Of a stretch of DNA of 42,756 nucleotides, positions 1-7,975 are shown piece by piece. Position 1 is the first letter of the stretch, and every line of letters begins with the position of its first letter. Position numbers and translations under genes: made by a program. Location: positions 1 to 42,756 of the forward strand of contig SKKK01000287.1 of assembly GCA_007121535.1 (NCBI GenBank), read 5' to 3'. Under the pieces are notes generated by a model. The model was not told where the DNA came from and made no database searches. It worked only from the letters and a program-made list of their open reading frames with translations. The stretch is from Planctomycetaceae bacterium. Lineage in GTDB: Bacteria; Planctomycetota; Planctomycetia; Pirellulales; Pirellulaceae.

Positions 1-21
1 ACCAGAAATTTCTTGAACTAG

Positions 22-69
22 GCGGGGTATCAGAGCGGGGTATTCAGGCGGGGTACCGGTAGCGGGGTG
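22..69. repeat. Short direct repeats, core GCGGGGTA
   Basis: The octamer GCGGGGTA occurs at 22-29, 35-42 and 48-55, and once more as GCGGGGTG at 62-69, with a spacing of 13, 13 and 14 bases. The array lies at the left edge of the window, so it may continue outside it. Function unknown. Confidence 0.6.
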
Positions 70-351
70 CCACGACAACTAATTCGAGACCCGCGAACTC
101 GAAATCTGAGACTTGGCAGGAATTGGTCCGAAACTTCTCCTTTTTTCCTACCCGTCATCCTGCCCTCTCTCGTGCAGATTTTGCCGTTGGGCAGACTTCA
201 CGTGTGAGCGGAGTATGCCACAGCCTCGGGATCAGCAAGGAACAGCGAATCGACGAGGAGTCTCAAATAGCTCCGACGATTTAAGCGGCACCACCTTAAT
301 GGATGGTTCATCGAAGGTTTTGTCGAAAAATATTCGAACTTTTCTTGGTCA

Positions 352-393
352 AACGCCTTGCGCGTAACTCCTTGAATCACAACGCCTTGCGCG
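352..393. repeat. Pair of 13-base direct repeats
   Basis: The sequence AACGCCTTGCGCG is present at 352-364 and again at 381-393, a period of 29 bases. Only two copies are visible and flanking bases do not match, so this is not a CRISPR array. Confidence 0.55.
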
Positions 394-691
394 GCCACAC
401 TCCCACGGTATATCACGTGCGGCAACGTCTGGGTGGTATTTTCCTAGTTGCCGGGGTTTTTGGCGCATGTAAAGTTATATTTTGATGAGTAGCGGTCGCT
501 CGCTCGCTGGCTGGTCAGGCCGGCGGTACCGAGGCGACGAAGATCGCCTAGCGTGCAGGATCGTTGGATCGTCACGAAGGTAGAACGAAAGTAACGGCTT
601 GCCGTGGCCTTGGGGGCGTCCCGGCACTAGCCGAAGCGGATTACGCTCCCGTGTCACCTGCAACGCGGACGATTCCGCAAGTGAGGGAGAG

Positions 692-1495
692 ATGGTACGG
701 CGAGTTTACTTTCTGTCGGCCGGTGCGGTCCTGATTGCACTGGTCATGGCCAGCACGACCGAGTTGGGCTTCTGGGCGGACGCGACGGCATCCTGGGCGG
801 ATGAAACGAAGCCGCCGGCTGCTCCAGCCGGCCACACCGAGGCGGCTGACGAGGAGGATGCGGATTTCCAGTGGGTGCAGCCGGCGACGACGATCCACTT
901 CCCGACCGAGTTGGGGGTCGCATTTCCCTCGCTGATCGACCTGGGGGCACGGATCGAGGGCGCACGCCAGGCGTTCGATCCTGTTGGATTGGCCGTCTGC
1001 GCCCAACTGCTGCAAGCCGCTGAGAAGGCCGGCGGGAAGCAGGCCTCGCTCACCAGTGCGGCGCTGCGCAAGGAGGCCGTGACCATGGCGAAGGATCGCA
1101 ATGGATCAGTGGAATTGACTGCCGTGGCATCGCTCGTTGGGGAGGCGGGAGCCGAACTGCAACAGCTTGCCGAAAAGGCTCGCGTCCTGGAAGAAGAGGC
1201 GGAGGCCGCCGCCGAGAGGGGGGAAGTGCCGCGAAGCCACGGCCATGTCGTCGACACACTTCATATACTCAATCGAAGTCATTTTGAACACTTCACGCTG
1301 CACTATCGGTGTCCGCACGGCCACTGGCGCACTTGCCATGTCAGGCCCCATGGGCATCATCATTTATACAACGTTCGGGGGCCATTCCTCCGCGCCCGCG
1401 GGTGTGCTGGAACGCAGCGGATTTACTACATCCCGACCCCCAGACATCACCACACAATTCGGCTGGGTACCCATGACGATTGTCCATGGAATTAG
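692..1495 (+). CDS. Secreted His/Cys-rich protein of unknown function
   Basis: 267 residues from the ATG at 692, which follows a GGGAGA element. I do not recognise the family. Residues about 5-25 form a hydrophobic signal sequence, so export is likely. Residues 85-180 are mainly helical and Ala/Glu-rich, with a probable coiled coil at 150-178. The C-terminal part is striking: 17 histidines between 183 and 261 (including HHH at 222-224 and 252-254) and cysteines at 207, 215, 238 and 264. That composition suggests metal binding, which is an inference. Two metacaspase genes follow in the same direction, 137 bases away, so it may be part of their system. The in-frame extension upstream of 692 has no signal-like N-terminus and was not used. 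Confidence 0.6.
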   Translation: MVRRVYFLSAGAVLIALVMASTTELGFWADATASWADETKPPAAPAGHTEAADEEDADFQWVQPATTIHFPTELGVAFPSLIDLGARIEGARQAFDPVGLAVCAQLLQAAEKAGGKQASLTSAALRKEAVTMAKDRNGSVELTAVASLVGEAGAELQQLAEKARVLEEEAEAAAERGEVPRSHGHVVDTLHILNRSHFEHFTLHYRCPHGHWRTCHVRPHGHHHLYNVRGPFLRARGCAGTQRIYYIPTPRHHHTIRLGTHDDCPWN

Positions 1496-1567
1496 CGGTA
1501 CGAAATCGCATCGCTTGAAGAACCGGTGGGCGGCGGGGTCTGTTGCCGAATGAACGCGTCGGGGGCT

Positions 1568-1590
1568 CGCCCTGCCAGCGCGGCAGGGCG
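1568..1590 (+). promoter_or_regulatory. Strong stem-loop ahead of the first metacaspase gene
   Basis: Nine perfect pairs, CGCCCTGCC (1568-1576) with GGCAGGGCG (1582-1590), and a five-base loop, followed by CCTTT. It lies between the stop at 1495 and the ATG at 1633. It could be a weak terminator or attenuator, or a leader hairpin. The short T run makes a full intrinsic terminator doubtful. Confidence 0.4.
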
Positions 1591-1632
1591 CCTTTCCGGA
1601 TCACACGTCAGTTTTCTGATGGGGGGAGCGCG

Positions 1633-4014
1633 ATGAACGGTGACGCTTCATTGCGGAGGCGGCGAAACGCGCGGGCGGCCCTCGCGGGGGCGATCCTGGC
1701 CACGGCAATGATGGGCGCCGCCGCGCTTGGCAAGAAGCCCGAGGCCGACGCCGCGCTACAGTCCGGCCGATACGCCCTGCTTGTCGGCTGCACCGAGTAT
1801 CCGAATAACCCGCGACTGTCTCGCCTTACGGGGCCCGAGAACGACGTTCGCTTGTTCGCTGAACTGCTCACATCCCCCCGCTTCGGCTTTCCCGGGGAAA
1901 ACGTCATCCAGTTGATGGGCTGGCCCGACGACGAATCGGCCCGGCCCACCTTGGCGAACATCACGGCGGCTCTTGAGCGGCTCATCGAAAGGGCCCGTCC
2001 GGGCGACCAGATAGTCATCCTGCTTGCCGGCCACGGCACGCAACACCCGATCCCCGAAGACCAAGAGGATCCGTTCGACCCGGCCAATCCCGAGCCCGAC
2101 GGCATGGACGAGTACTTTTTACCGGCCGACGTGGGCGAGTGGAGTCAGGACGCATACCGCGCCGGGCATCCTTATCCCAACGCGCTGCGCGACAACACCA
2201 TCGGCGAGTGGCTCGACCGGTTGCAGGAGCGCGGGGCCTCGGTCTGGATCATCTTCGACTGCTGTCACGCCGGGACGATGACCCGCTCGGCCGGCGACGT
2301 TGAGGTGCACCGGGGCGTTCATCCCTCGGAGCTTGGTGTTCCGCGGGAAGTTTTGGAGGAGGCCCGCCGGAAGGTGGAACGCGCGATGGCACGACAACCC
2401 GGCCCACCGCACGGCGAGACCGCGCGAGGCACCGGCGCGCCCGGTACCCTCACAGCGCCGCCGGTGCGGCTGGCCGCGGAGGGGCACGGGTCGCTGGTGG
2501 CGTTTTACGCCGCGCAGCCGTATGAAGAGACGCCGGAAATGCCCTGGCCCAGCCCGCCGCGGACGGACGACAACGTGTACGGCCTGCTTAGCTACTTTCT
2601 GGCCGGAATCCTCGAACAGAGCGAAGGGACGATGACCTATCGTGATCTGGCGCGGCGGCTGGTCGGCCACTATCGGGCCGACCGCGGCTCGCGCGGCCCG
2701 ACGCCGTTGTTTGACGGCGACCTGGACCGCGAGGTGCTCGGCACGGACCTCGGTCCGCGGGTGCCGATCTACCTGGATCGCACGGCCGAGGGCGTGCGGC
2801 TTTCGGCCGGCGCGATGGTCGGGCTGACGCCAGGGACGATCCTGGCCGTCCACCCGCCCGGCGGCGCCGCGCTTGAAGAGGGAGACGAACTGGGCCACGT
2901 GCGTGTCACGGCCGTCACGCCGCTGAGCGCCGAGGTCGAGAGCATCGCCTTTGGGGAGGATGTGGCCGGGAAGACGCTGCCGGCGGTGCCGCTGGCGGAG
3001 TTTCCCGACGCCGCCCGTTGCCGCATCGTCGTCCGGGACCTGGGCGATATGGCCGTGACGGTGTTTCTGGCCGGCCGCGACGACGACACGGTCTTGTTCG
3101 CCCGGCTGGAGCAGGCCGTCAATGCACTGCCGGAGGACGTCGCCGAACTGGTGCGCGTGATCGACGACCCGGCCCAGGCCGAGTGGGTGCTGCGCGTGGC
3201 CGGCCCCGAGACGGCCCGGCGGGAGTTTGTGATCGACGACGTGGCCCAGCCGCAGATCTTTCTGCTGGCCGGCAGCGGCCGGGAAGAGGCCCCGGCGACC
3301 AAAGAACCGGCGGCGCTGAAGGAACAGGTTCCGGCGCGGGAAGACCAAGCCACAGCGGAAGCCAGACGACGGGTCTACCAGCGCTATGACTTCCGTGATG
3401 CGGACCGGTTGGCCGGCGCCCTGGGGGCGGACCTCTTGAAAATTTTCGCTTGGCAGAACATCTGGCGGATGGCGCCCGCTCTGGAGGAAAACGTCCAAGG
3501 CGACATCGAGTTTGAGGTGGTCGTCCTCGACTCGCCCGAGCCGGCTGACGACGACGCGCCGGCGGCTACGGCGGCCGGCCACGTCCTGCGGCCGGGAACG
3601 CGCATCGAGTTGCGGCTGGCCAACCGGGGCCATTGGGACCAATGGGTGACGCTGCTGAACCTTGACGGCAACTACGGGATTCAGCAGTTGATTTCGGTGA
3701 GCATTCCGGCGCAAAAAGATCTCCAGCCACTGCAGGGGGACATCACCGATGCGTCCTTCGGGCCGCAAGGGTTCGTACTGATGAGCGTGGGTGTCCGGGA
3801 ACACCGGCATCGACCGAACTACGACTTTCTGGTGCAGGAGTCATTGGGCGGCGCGACCCGGGGACGCACCCGGCAGGTGCCGCAAAACCCCTTCGAGCGG
3901 CTGATGCAGTCCATCGCGGGGGCATCGGACGAATCCGTGCGCTCATTCGCCCCGCGCGCCCCAACAACCCCTCGCGTCCAGGCTTGGACCTGGGTGACGA
4001 TTCCTGAACGCTGA
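1633..4014 (+). CDS. Exported metacaspase (caspase-like cysteine peptidase, family C14)
   Basis: 793 residues. I chose the ATG at 1633 because it follows GGGGGGAG and gives a signal peptide (positively charged residues 8-11, hydrophobic 15-33). The caspase-like p20 fold spans about 45-230. The histidine of the dyad is H134 in LLAGHGTQ, and the catalytic cysteine is most likely C211 in FDCCHAG. Acidic residues around 142-170 are typical of metacaspase calcium or substrate loops. The remaining 550 residues include a beta-rich domain at about 640-710 that loosely resembles domains found C-terminal to other bacterial caspase folds (DUF4384-like, weak). The expected specificity is after Arg or Lys, as for metacaspases in general. 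The substrate is unknown. A second caspase gene follows after 53 bases, probably in the same operon. Confidence 0.85.
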   Translation: MNGDASLRRRRNARAALAGAILATAMMGAAALGKKPEADAALQSGRYALLVGCTEYPNNPRLSRLTGPENDVRLFAELLTSPRFGFPGENVIQLMGWPDDESARPTLANITAALERLIERARPGDQIVILLAGHGTQHPIPEDQEDPFDPANPEPDGMDEYFLPADVGEWSQDAYRAGHPYPNALRDNTIGEWLDRLQERGASVWIIFDCCHAGTMTRSAGDVEVHRGVHPSELGVPREVLEEARRKVERAMARQPGPPHGETARGTGAPGTLTAPPVRLAAEGHGSLVAFYAAQPYEETPEMPWPSPPRTDDNVYGLLSYFLAGILEQSEGTMTYRDLARRLVGHYRADRGSRGPTPLFDGDLDREVLGTDLGPRVPIYLDRTAEGVRLSAGAMVGLTPGTILAVHPPGGAALEEGDELGHVRVTAVTPLSAEVESIAFGEDVAGKTLPAVPLAEFPDAARCRIVVRDLGDMAVTVFLAGRDDDTVLFARLEQAVNALPEDVAELVRVIDDPAQAEWVLRVAGPETARREFVIDDVAQPQIFLLAGSGREEAPATKEPAALKEQVPAREDQATAEARRRVYQRYDFRDADRLAGALGADLLKIFAWQNIWRMAPALEENVQGDIEFEVVVLDSPEPADDDAPAATAAGHVLRPGTRIELRLANRGHWDQWVTLLNLDGNYGIQQLISVSIPAQKDLQPLQGDITDASFGPQGFVLMSVGVREHRHRPNYDFLVQESLGGATRGRTRQVPQNPFERLMQSIAGASDESVRSFAPRAPTTPRVQAWTWVTIPER

Positions 4015-4067
4015 ACGCCAAACCGGAGCATTGCAAGAGTGAACACGAAAACCGAGGAGGTGGTGTC

Positions 4068-6809
4068 ATGATTCGCGGCTTTCTTCTCATCGGACTTGCC
4101 GCCTGCTGCGCCCTGCCGGGCTGCGGCCGAACGGACGAAACCGTGCCTGACGTCGAAGGCACCCGGGGCTCCCACGGGGAAGCGGAGGATTCCGGGACGC
4201 ACTGGGCAGTCCTCGTCGGCATCAACCAATACGGCTGGCTACGGAACCTCGAGTACGCCGTCAATGATATGGAAGCTCTCGGGAAAGTGTTGATTCAGGC
4301 CGGAGGCTACGAAGAGGCTAACGTGCGTTTTCTGCTCGGCGGGGAAGCCACGCGCGGTAGGATCTATAACACCCTGGGAGACGTACGCGACTTGGCAAGA
4401 AAAGACGATACGATCGTCTTTGCCTTCGCCGGGCACGGTATCCTGGGTCCCGACGACCAAACCTATCTCGTCCCCTCGGACGGCAGCGGCGGCGACGACG
4501 AAAGGCTGAAGAAGACGTGCCTGCCGATCTCTGACGTTGTCGGATTGATGCGCGAGTCGAAAGCGCGGCACAGAATTCTCATTCTCGACTGCTGCCATGC
4601 CGGAGGCGCGGGAGGCGTCCGAAATGTGGGTGAACCTGATGCGGCGGACACACGGCAGTTCGAACTCATGTATGACGCGATGAAAGAGGTGATACCGCGG
4701 CAGGAACGTTTTGTCAAGCTCCTTTCGTGCGGAAAAGGCGAGGTGAGCCGGGAAAACCGTCAACTCCAGCACGGCATTTTCACCCACTATCTGATCGAGG
4801 GTATCCGGTCCGGCGCGACGGCCCGCGACGACGGCAGGATCTGTATCTTTGACGTAGCCAAGTATGTCCAGAAAAAGGTTCCGCGTTATGTCGAGAAGAC
4901 GTATGGCAAAGCAGTGAAGCAAACGCCGGAAATGTTCGTGGGAAACGTGCATCCCGGCGAGATCATGTTGGCAAAGCGGCTTCCCCAACAGCGCATTGCT
5001 GAGGTCGGCGTGTCCACTGCCGACCTGGCCCTGGTAACGCTTCCCGGCCCCAGTGGCGGATGGTGGTTCGAGCAAGAGCAAATGCGGACGTTTCTGCCGG
5101 AAATGCGGCGGTCGGTGAGCCTCCCGGAAACCCGTCACGTCGCGCGGCCGATCGATGGACAACTTCCGGACCTTCCCGGTGAATTCCAAGGCGTTCTCGA
5201 TCCGAACGTCGCGGAGCTGCTCAGGCGCATCAAAGTCGCCGTCGAAAGTGATGTGCGGCGCGTCGGGAAGCGCGATCCCCCACGCGGCCGGTTGATCGGT
5301 CAGTTGATGTTCGACCTCATCGATTCCGGCCGGGAAGCGACGCCGGAGAATGTGCCCGCCGAGCAGTTGCTTGCGCAGGCCCGAAAGCTGAACGAGCCCG
5401 CCTCAGCAGAGGGGTATCACTTGGTCGCCCTGATGGAGCACCGGCTCAACCGTCGCGAAGCGCAGGAGTCTTACCAGAATGCCATCAAACAGTACGAGTC
5501 GGCATTGGAGGAGGCGGAGGGCGCCGATCCGGCCTTTGGCGGCCTTTATGCGCTGTGCCTGTCGGACCTGGGCCATTTCTATTTGGACTGGAGCGATGGC
5601 CGCAACGCTGCCAAGTACTTTCGGCACGCGCGGGAGCAGATGGCCGAGTACCCTCCCCGGGATGTGCTGCTGTTTCGGATCTTGTGCAAAGTCCAGGAGG
5701 CGGCAGCGCGGCGCCTCTGGGCTCGGAGTCAACGTGGGTGGAACGCAATCGAGCAGTTGATGAACGACGCCCTTGTGCTTGCCGAACGCTATCTTGACGA
5801 CCGGCATCCGCTTTTCGCCCACCTCCACGAGAGGCGCGCCTGGATGCTGATGGACCAATGGCGGGTTCGCGAAGCACTGGAGGAATTCGAGGAAACCATT
5901 CGACGTTACAAAATTGTGAGCGAGGACCGGTTCCTTGATCCTCCCTGGCTGGCGCGCACCGCGATTTGGCACGCCGAGCATGGATTGGCCATGTGTGCAT
6001 TATTCTCGGGCGAATCGCACCAGGCTCGGCAACGGTACGAAACTCTTTACGGTGAAATCTTGGAACGGCTGGAGGAGTTCGACCCGTTCCACGAGCATTT
6101 CCGGAACCGTCCCGACCAGTACCGCGCCCCCTCGCCGGGGGCGCGTGCTTTGGTGGGCCGGTTGGTCAACACCGCGGAACGGCTGGGCGACGCGTACCTG
6201 ATGTCCGTCGACCCGGTTCCCGGCGATGCTCTGACATGGTACCGGAAAGCCTGCGACTACGCCAACCGTCTTCCGATTCGCTTCGGGGCGCCTAATCCGC
6301 AGCAGGCACGCGCGCTGGCGAAGATTGCGCTTGCCGCCGCGGTGGCGGGCGGCGAGGACCAGTTCCTGCGCGCGGGAGATCGACTCGCTACCATGCAGCC
6401 GGACGACCGCGGGGAATCCGATGGCGCCGTTCCCGGCAACCAACCGCAAGATTCGGGGCGGTTGAACGCGGACCAGTGGAAGGAGAGCGTCAAGGAGTAT
6501 TGGGAGGCGGCGCAGGCGCTCCACGACCTGCACTCCGACCTGCCGGAGACCGTCGCTACGGCCCGGCAGAGGCTCCGGAGCACACTCCATGAGACGGCGA
6601 GCGCCGCCGACGGAGGCCTGCACCGCGAGACAGTGCAGCTTCTCCTCTTGGTATGGGAGAGACTGATCCGCTCGCACCTTTCCGAAAAAAGGCGTACCCC
6701 GCCTCCCGACCAACTGGCCAAGGACGCAGATCTTCTCTTCGACATCCGGCCTGCTCACCTGACACCCGAAGCACGCAGCTACCTGAAGCACTACCAAGCG
6801 CTGCGATGA
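4068..6809 (+). CDS. Lipoprotein metacaspase with TPR-like helical repeats
   Basis: 913 residues, starting at an ATG preceded by an excellent GAGGAGGTGG site. The N-terminus is a lipoprotein signal with lipobox LPGC (lipidated C19), so the protein should be anchored to a membrane facing the periplasm. The caspase fold covers about 45-290, with histidine H123 in FAGHG and catalytic cysteine C176 in LDCCHAGG. From about residue 445 to 680 there are helical pairs with TPR-like spacing, and the C-terminus stays helical, which suggests a protein-binding arm. The order caspase then TPR is known in bacterial peptidase C14 proteins. Together with the preceding soluble metacaspase it could form a proteolytic pair in which one tethers or activates the other; that is inference. 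The downstream 220 bases to the convergent MerR gene hold nothing I can name. Confidence 0.85.
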   Translation: MIRGFLLIGLAACCALPGCGRTDETVPDVEGTRGSHGEAEDSGTHWAVLVGINQYGWLRNLEYAVNDMEALGKVLIQAGGYEEANVRFLLGGEATRGRIYNTLGDVRDLARKDDTIVFAFAGHGILGPDDQTYLVPSDGSGGDDERLKKTCLPISDVVGLMRESKARHRILILDCCHAGGAGGVRNVGEPDAADTRQFELMYDAMKEVIPRQERFVKLLSCGKGEVSRENRQLQHGIFTHYLIEGIRSGATARDDGRICIFDVAKYVQKKVPRYVEKTYGKAVKQTPEMFVGNVHPGEIMLAKRLPQQRIAEVGVSTADLALVTLPGPSGGWWFEQEQMRTFLPEMRRSVSLPETRHVARPIDGQLPDLPGEFQGVLDPNVAELLRRIKVAVESDVRRVGKRDPPRGRLIGQLMFDLIDSGREATPENVPAEQLLAQARKLNEPASAEGYHLVALMEHRLNRREAQESYQNAIKQYESALEEAEGADPAFGGLYALCLSDLGHFYLDWSDGRNAAKYFRHAREQMAEYPPRDVLLFRILCKVQEAAARRLWARSQRGWNAIEQLMNDALVLAERYLDDRHPLFAHLHERRAWMLMDQWRVREALEEFEETIRRYKIVSEDRFLDPPWLARTAIWHAEHGLAMCALFSGESHQARQRYETLYGEILERLEEFDPFHEHFRNRPDQYRAPSPGARALVGRLVNTAERLGDAYLMSVDPVPGDALTWYRKACDYANRLPIRFGAPNPQQARALAKIALAAAVAGGEDQFLRAGDRLATMQPDDRGESDGAVPGNQPQDSGRLNADQWKESVKEYWEAAQALHDLHSDLPETVATARQRLRSTLHETASAADGGLHRETVQLLLLVWERLIRSHLSEKRRTPPPDQLAKDADLLFDIRPAHLTPEARSYLKHYQALR

Positions 6810-7029
6810 TCTGGCGTGCGTCTTCCTCCAGGTGTTGCGCACGATCGGCCAGTTCGCCGGCCACGCGAAGCTAGAAACTTAATTCTATCGGGTGGCAGCC
6901 AACGAGGCGTTGCAGCACCTCCGTCGCTCCCAGCAGCGCAAACCCGCGCCGCCGGGACGGGAGCCGAGCGATCCGCACCCAGAGCGACTTGAGACGCCAT
7001 CTCCGGGAACTCGACGAGGAATGCCTGAC

Positions 7030-7482
7030 CTACATGGACGAGTCGCACCGCCGGTCGGAGGGACCTTTCTGTCCGTCAACGGCCGCGCGGCCGCTGAGCG
7101 CTTCGATGATGGGGCAGGATGCCGGGCGAGCGTTTTCTTCACAGGCGCACAGCAGATCGTTCAACGCGCGGCGCATTGCGTCCAGATCCCGCACCTTCTG
7201 ATCGATGTCCGCAATCTTCGATTGCACCAAGCGACGGACCGGCTCCGGAGCCCGCGCCGGCACGGGACGCAGCGCGAGCAATTCGCGAACCTCGCGCAGC
7301 GAAAACCCAACTTCCTGAGCCCGCTTGACAAACCGCACCAAGTCGACCGTTTCCGGCGGATACTCGCGGTATCCCGAAGCCCGCCGCGGCGGCTCGGCAA
7401 GAATCCCCTGCCGCTCGTAAAACCGCAACGTTTCTACACTTACACCCGCCATCCGGGCCACCTCGCCAGTGCGCAGCGACAC
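7030..7482 (-). CDS. MerR-family metal-responsive transcription regulator
   Basis: 150 residues from the GTG at 7482, chosen because AAGGAG lies seven bases upstream and the protein then begins directly at the DNA-binding domain. Residues 3-70 are the winged helix (TGEVARMAGVSVETLRFYER). A dimerisation helix covers about 80-115, and the metal loop has C112, C114 and C123 (LCACEENARPASCPIIEAL). C114 and C123 have the same nine-residue spacing as Cys117 and Cys126 of mercury MerR. The residue equivalent to MerR Cys82 is absent: the segment LRPVPARAPE has no cysteine. This argues against a strict three-thiolate mercury site. Copper, zinc, lead or a modified mercury site are all possible. It probably acts on the 19-bp-spacer promoter at 7945-7975, so it would be autoregulated as the second gene of its operon. 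Confidence 0.88.
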   Translation of the reverse strand: MSLRTGEVARMAGVSVETLRFYERQGILAEPPRRASGYREYPPETVDLVRFVKRAQEVGFSLREVRELLALRPVPARAPEPVRRLVQSKIADIDQKVRDLDAMRRALNDLLCACEENARPASCPIIEALSGRAAVDGQKGPSDRRCDSSM

Positions 7483-7502
7483 GGCCGTTCTCCTTGCAAA
7501 GC

Positions 7503-7528
7503 CCGCGTCTGCCGTTTGGCAGACGCGG
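7503..7528 (-). promoter_or_regulatory. Intercistronic 11-bp stem-loop before the MerR gene
   Basis: CCGCGTCTGCC (7503-7513) pairs perfectly with GGCAGACGCGG (7518-7528) around a four-base loop. On the minus strand it ends just before the ribosome binding site of the MerR gene and is followed only by GCTTT. It probably lowers or tunes MerR expression relative to the upstream cysteine-rich gene, by partial termination or mRNA processing (inference). Confidence 0.5.
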
Positions 7529-7586
7529 CAGAAACCGAAAAAAATGGGATCGCCATTACGCAGGGATCGATGACCATCCTGCATGG

Positions 7587-7874
7587 CTACTGCCGGTAGC
7601 ATCCTCCACCGGCATCAGCCGTCTCGTCCAACGGACACCGGTCTTTGCACACCAACTCGTCCGTCAGCGGGCACTCGATCTTGCCGGGACAGTCTTCTCG
7701 ATCCGCGTCGATCAGCGGGCATTGGTCTCGGCAGACCAGCTCGCCGGTCAGTGGGCACTCCACCTTGCCGGCGCAGTCCGGCCGTGCGGCGCTGTTCGCC
7801 AGACCGTAAGCAAACACCGTAGCGGTCGTCAAGAGCACAACAATGGCTACCGAAGCAGCCGTTTTTCGTAACAC
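7587..7874 (-). CDS. Small secreted protein with duplicated four-cysteine motif
   Basis: 95 residues from the GTG at 7874, with a perfect GGAGG seven bases upstream (7882-7886). Residues 5-25 are a signal peptide. The mature part contains two copies, 28 residues apart, of the pattern C-x5-C-x7-C-x3-C: cysteines 34, 40, 48, 52 and 62, 68, 76, 80. Both copies keep ECPLT, ELVC and CPL. A ninth cysteine is at 92. I know of no named family. The spacing suits either disulphides or thiolate metal binding. Its promoter is a classic MerR-type metal promoter and its operon partner is a MerR regulator, so a periplasmic metal-binding or metal-buffering role is the best inference. Longer reading-frame extensions upstream run through the promoter and were rejected. 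Confidence 0.8.
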   Translation of the reverse strand: MLRKTAASVAIVVLLTTATVFAYGLANSAARPDCAGKVECPLTGELVCRDQCPLIDADREDCPGKIECPLTDELVCKDRCPLDETADAGGGCYRQ

Positions 7875-7909
7875 AACAGATCCTCCGTCCGAAACGCAAT
7901 CACTGACCT

Positions 7910-7935
7910 GCACCGGGCGCACACTGCGCCGGTGC
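7910..7935 (-). promoter_or_regulatory. 5'-leader stem-loop of the Cys-rich/MerR operon
   Basis: GCACCGG-CGCA and TGCGCCGGTGC form an eleven-pair stem with one bulged base and a three-base loop. It lies between the predicted transcription start (about 7938) and the ribosome binding site, so it would sit at the very 5' end of the mRNA. A stability role is plausible. Confidence 0.4.
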
Positions 7936-7944
7936 CACAACTGC

Positions 7945-7975
7945 ATTCTAAAGCTGTACTTTAGTACGGAGTCAA
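7945..7975 (-). promoter_or_regulatory. MerR-type promoter/operator with 19-bp spacer
   Basis: Read on the minus strand: -35 TTGACT (7970-7975), a spacer of exactly 19 bases, and -10 TAGAAT (7945-7950). The spacer carries the dyad GTAC-N4-GTAC (7956-7967) in the context CTCCGTAC. The long spacer with a central dyad is the signature of promoters that MerR-family proteins activate by untwisting DNA. TTGACTCCGTAC is also the start of the well-known mercury operon operator. It drives the gene starting at 7874 and, downstream, the MerR gene. Confidence 0.85.

Larger units (their letters stand above)
1..691. other. Region without a convincing gene
   Basis: Open frames here are short, lack a recognisable domain, overlap one another on both strands and have no good ribosome binding site. 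The only structure I see is two small direct-repeat groups, listed separately. The stretch probably contains the promoter of the gene starting at 692, but I could not pick a -35/-10 pair with confidence. Confidence 0.6.

Noticed and set aside
113-663. Several short open frames on both strands
   Set aside because: They overlap each other, have no ribosome binding site, no domain and uneven composition; open frames of this size are expected by chance in GC-rich DNA.
2119-3810. 563-codon open frame antisense to the first metacaspase gene
   Set aside because: It is rich in His, Arg and Gln with no fold, and lies wholly opposite a gene with clear catalytic motifs; a shadow of GC-rich codon bias.
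6810-7029. Possible remnant gene between the second metacaspase and MerR
   Set aside because: Short peptides such as LRRHLRELDEECLTYMDES looked gene-like but could not be linked to any family, start or frame.
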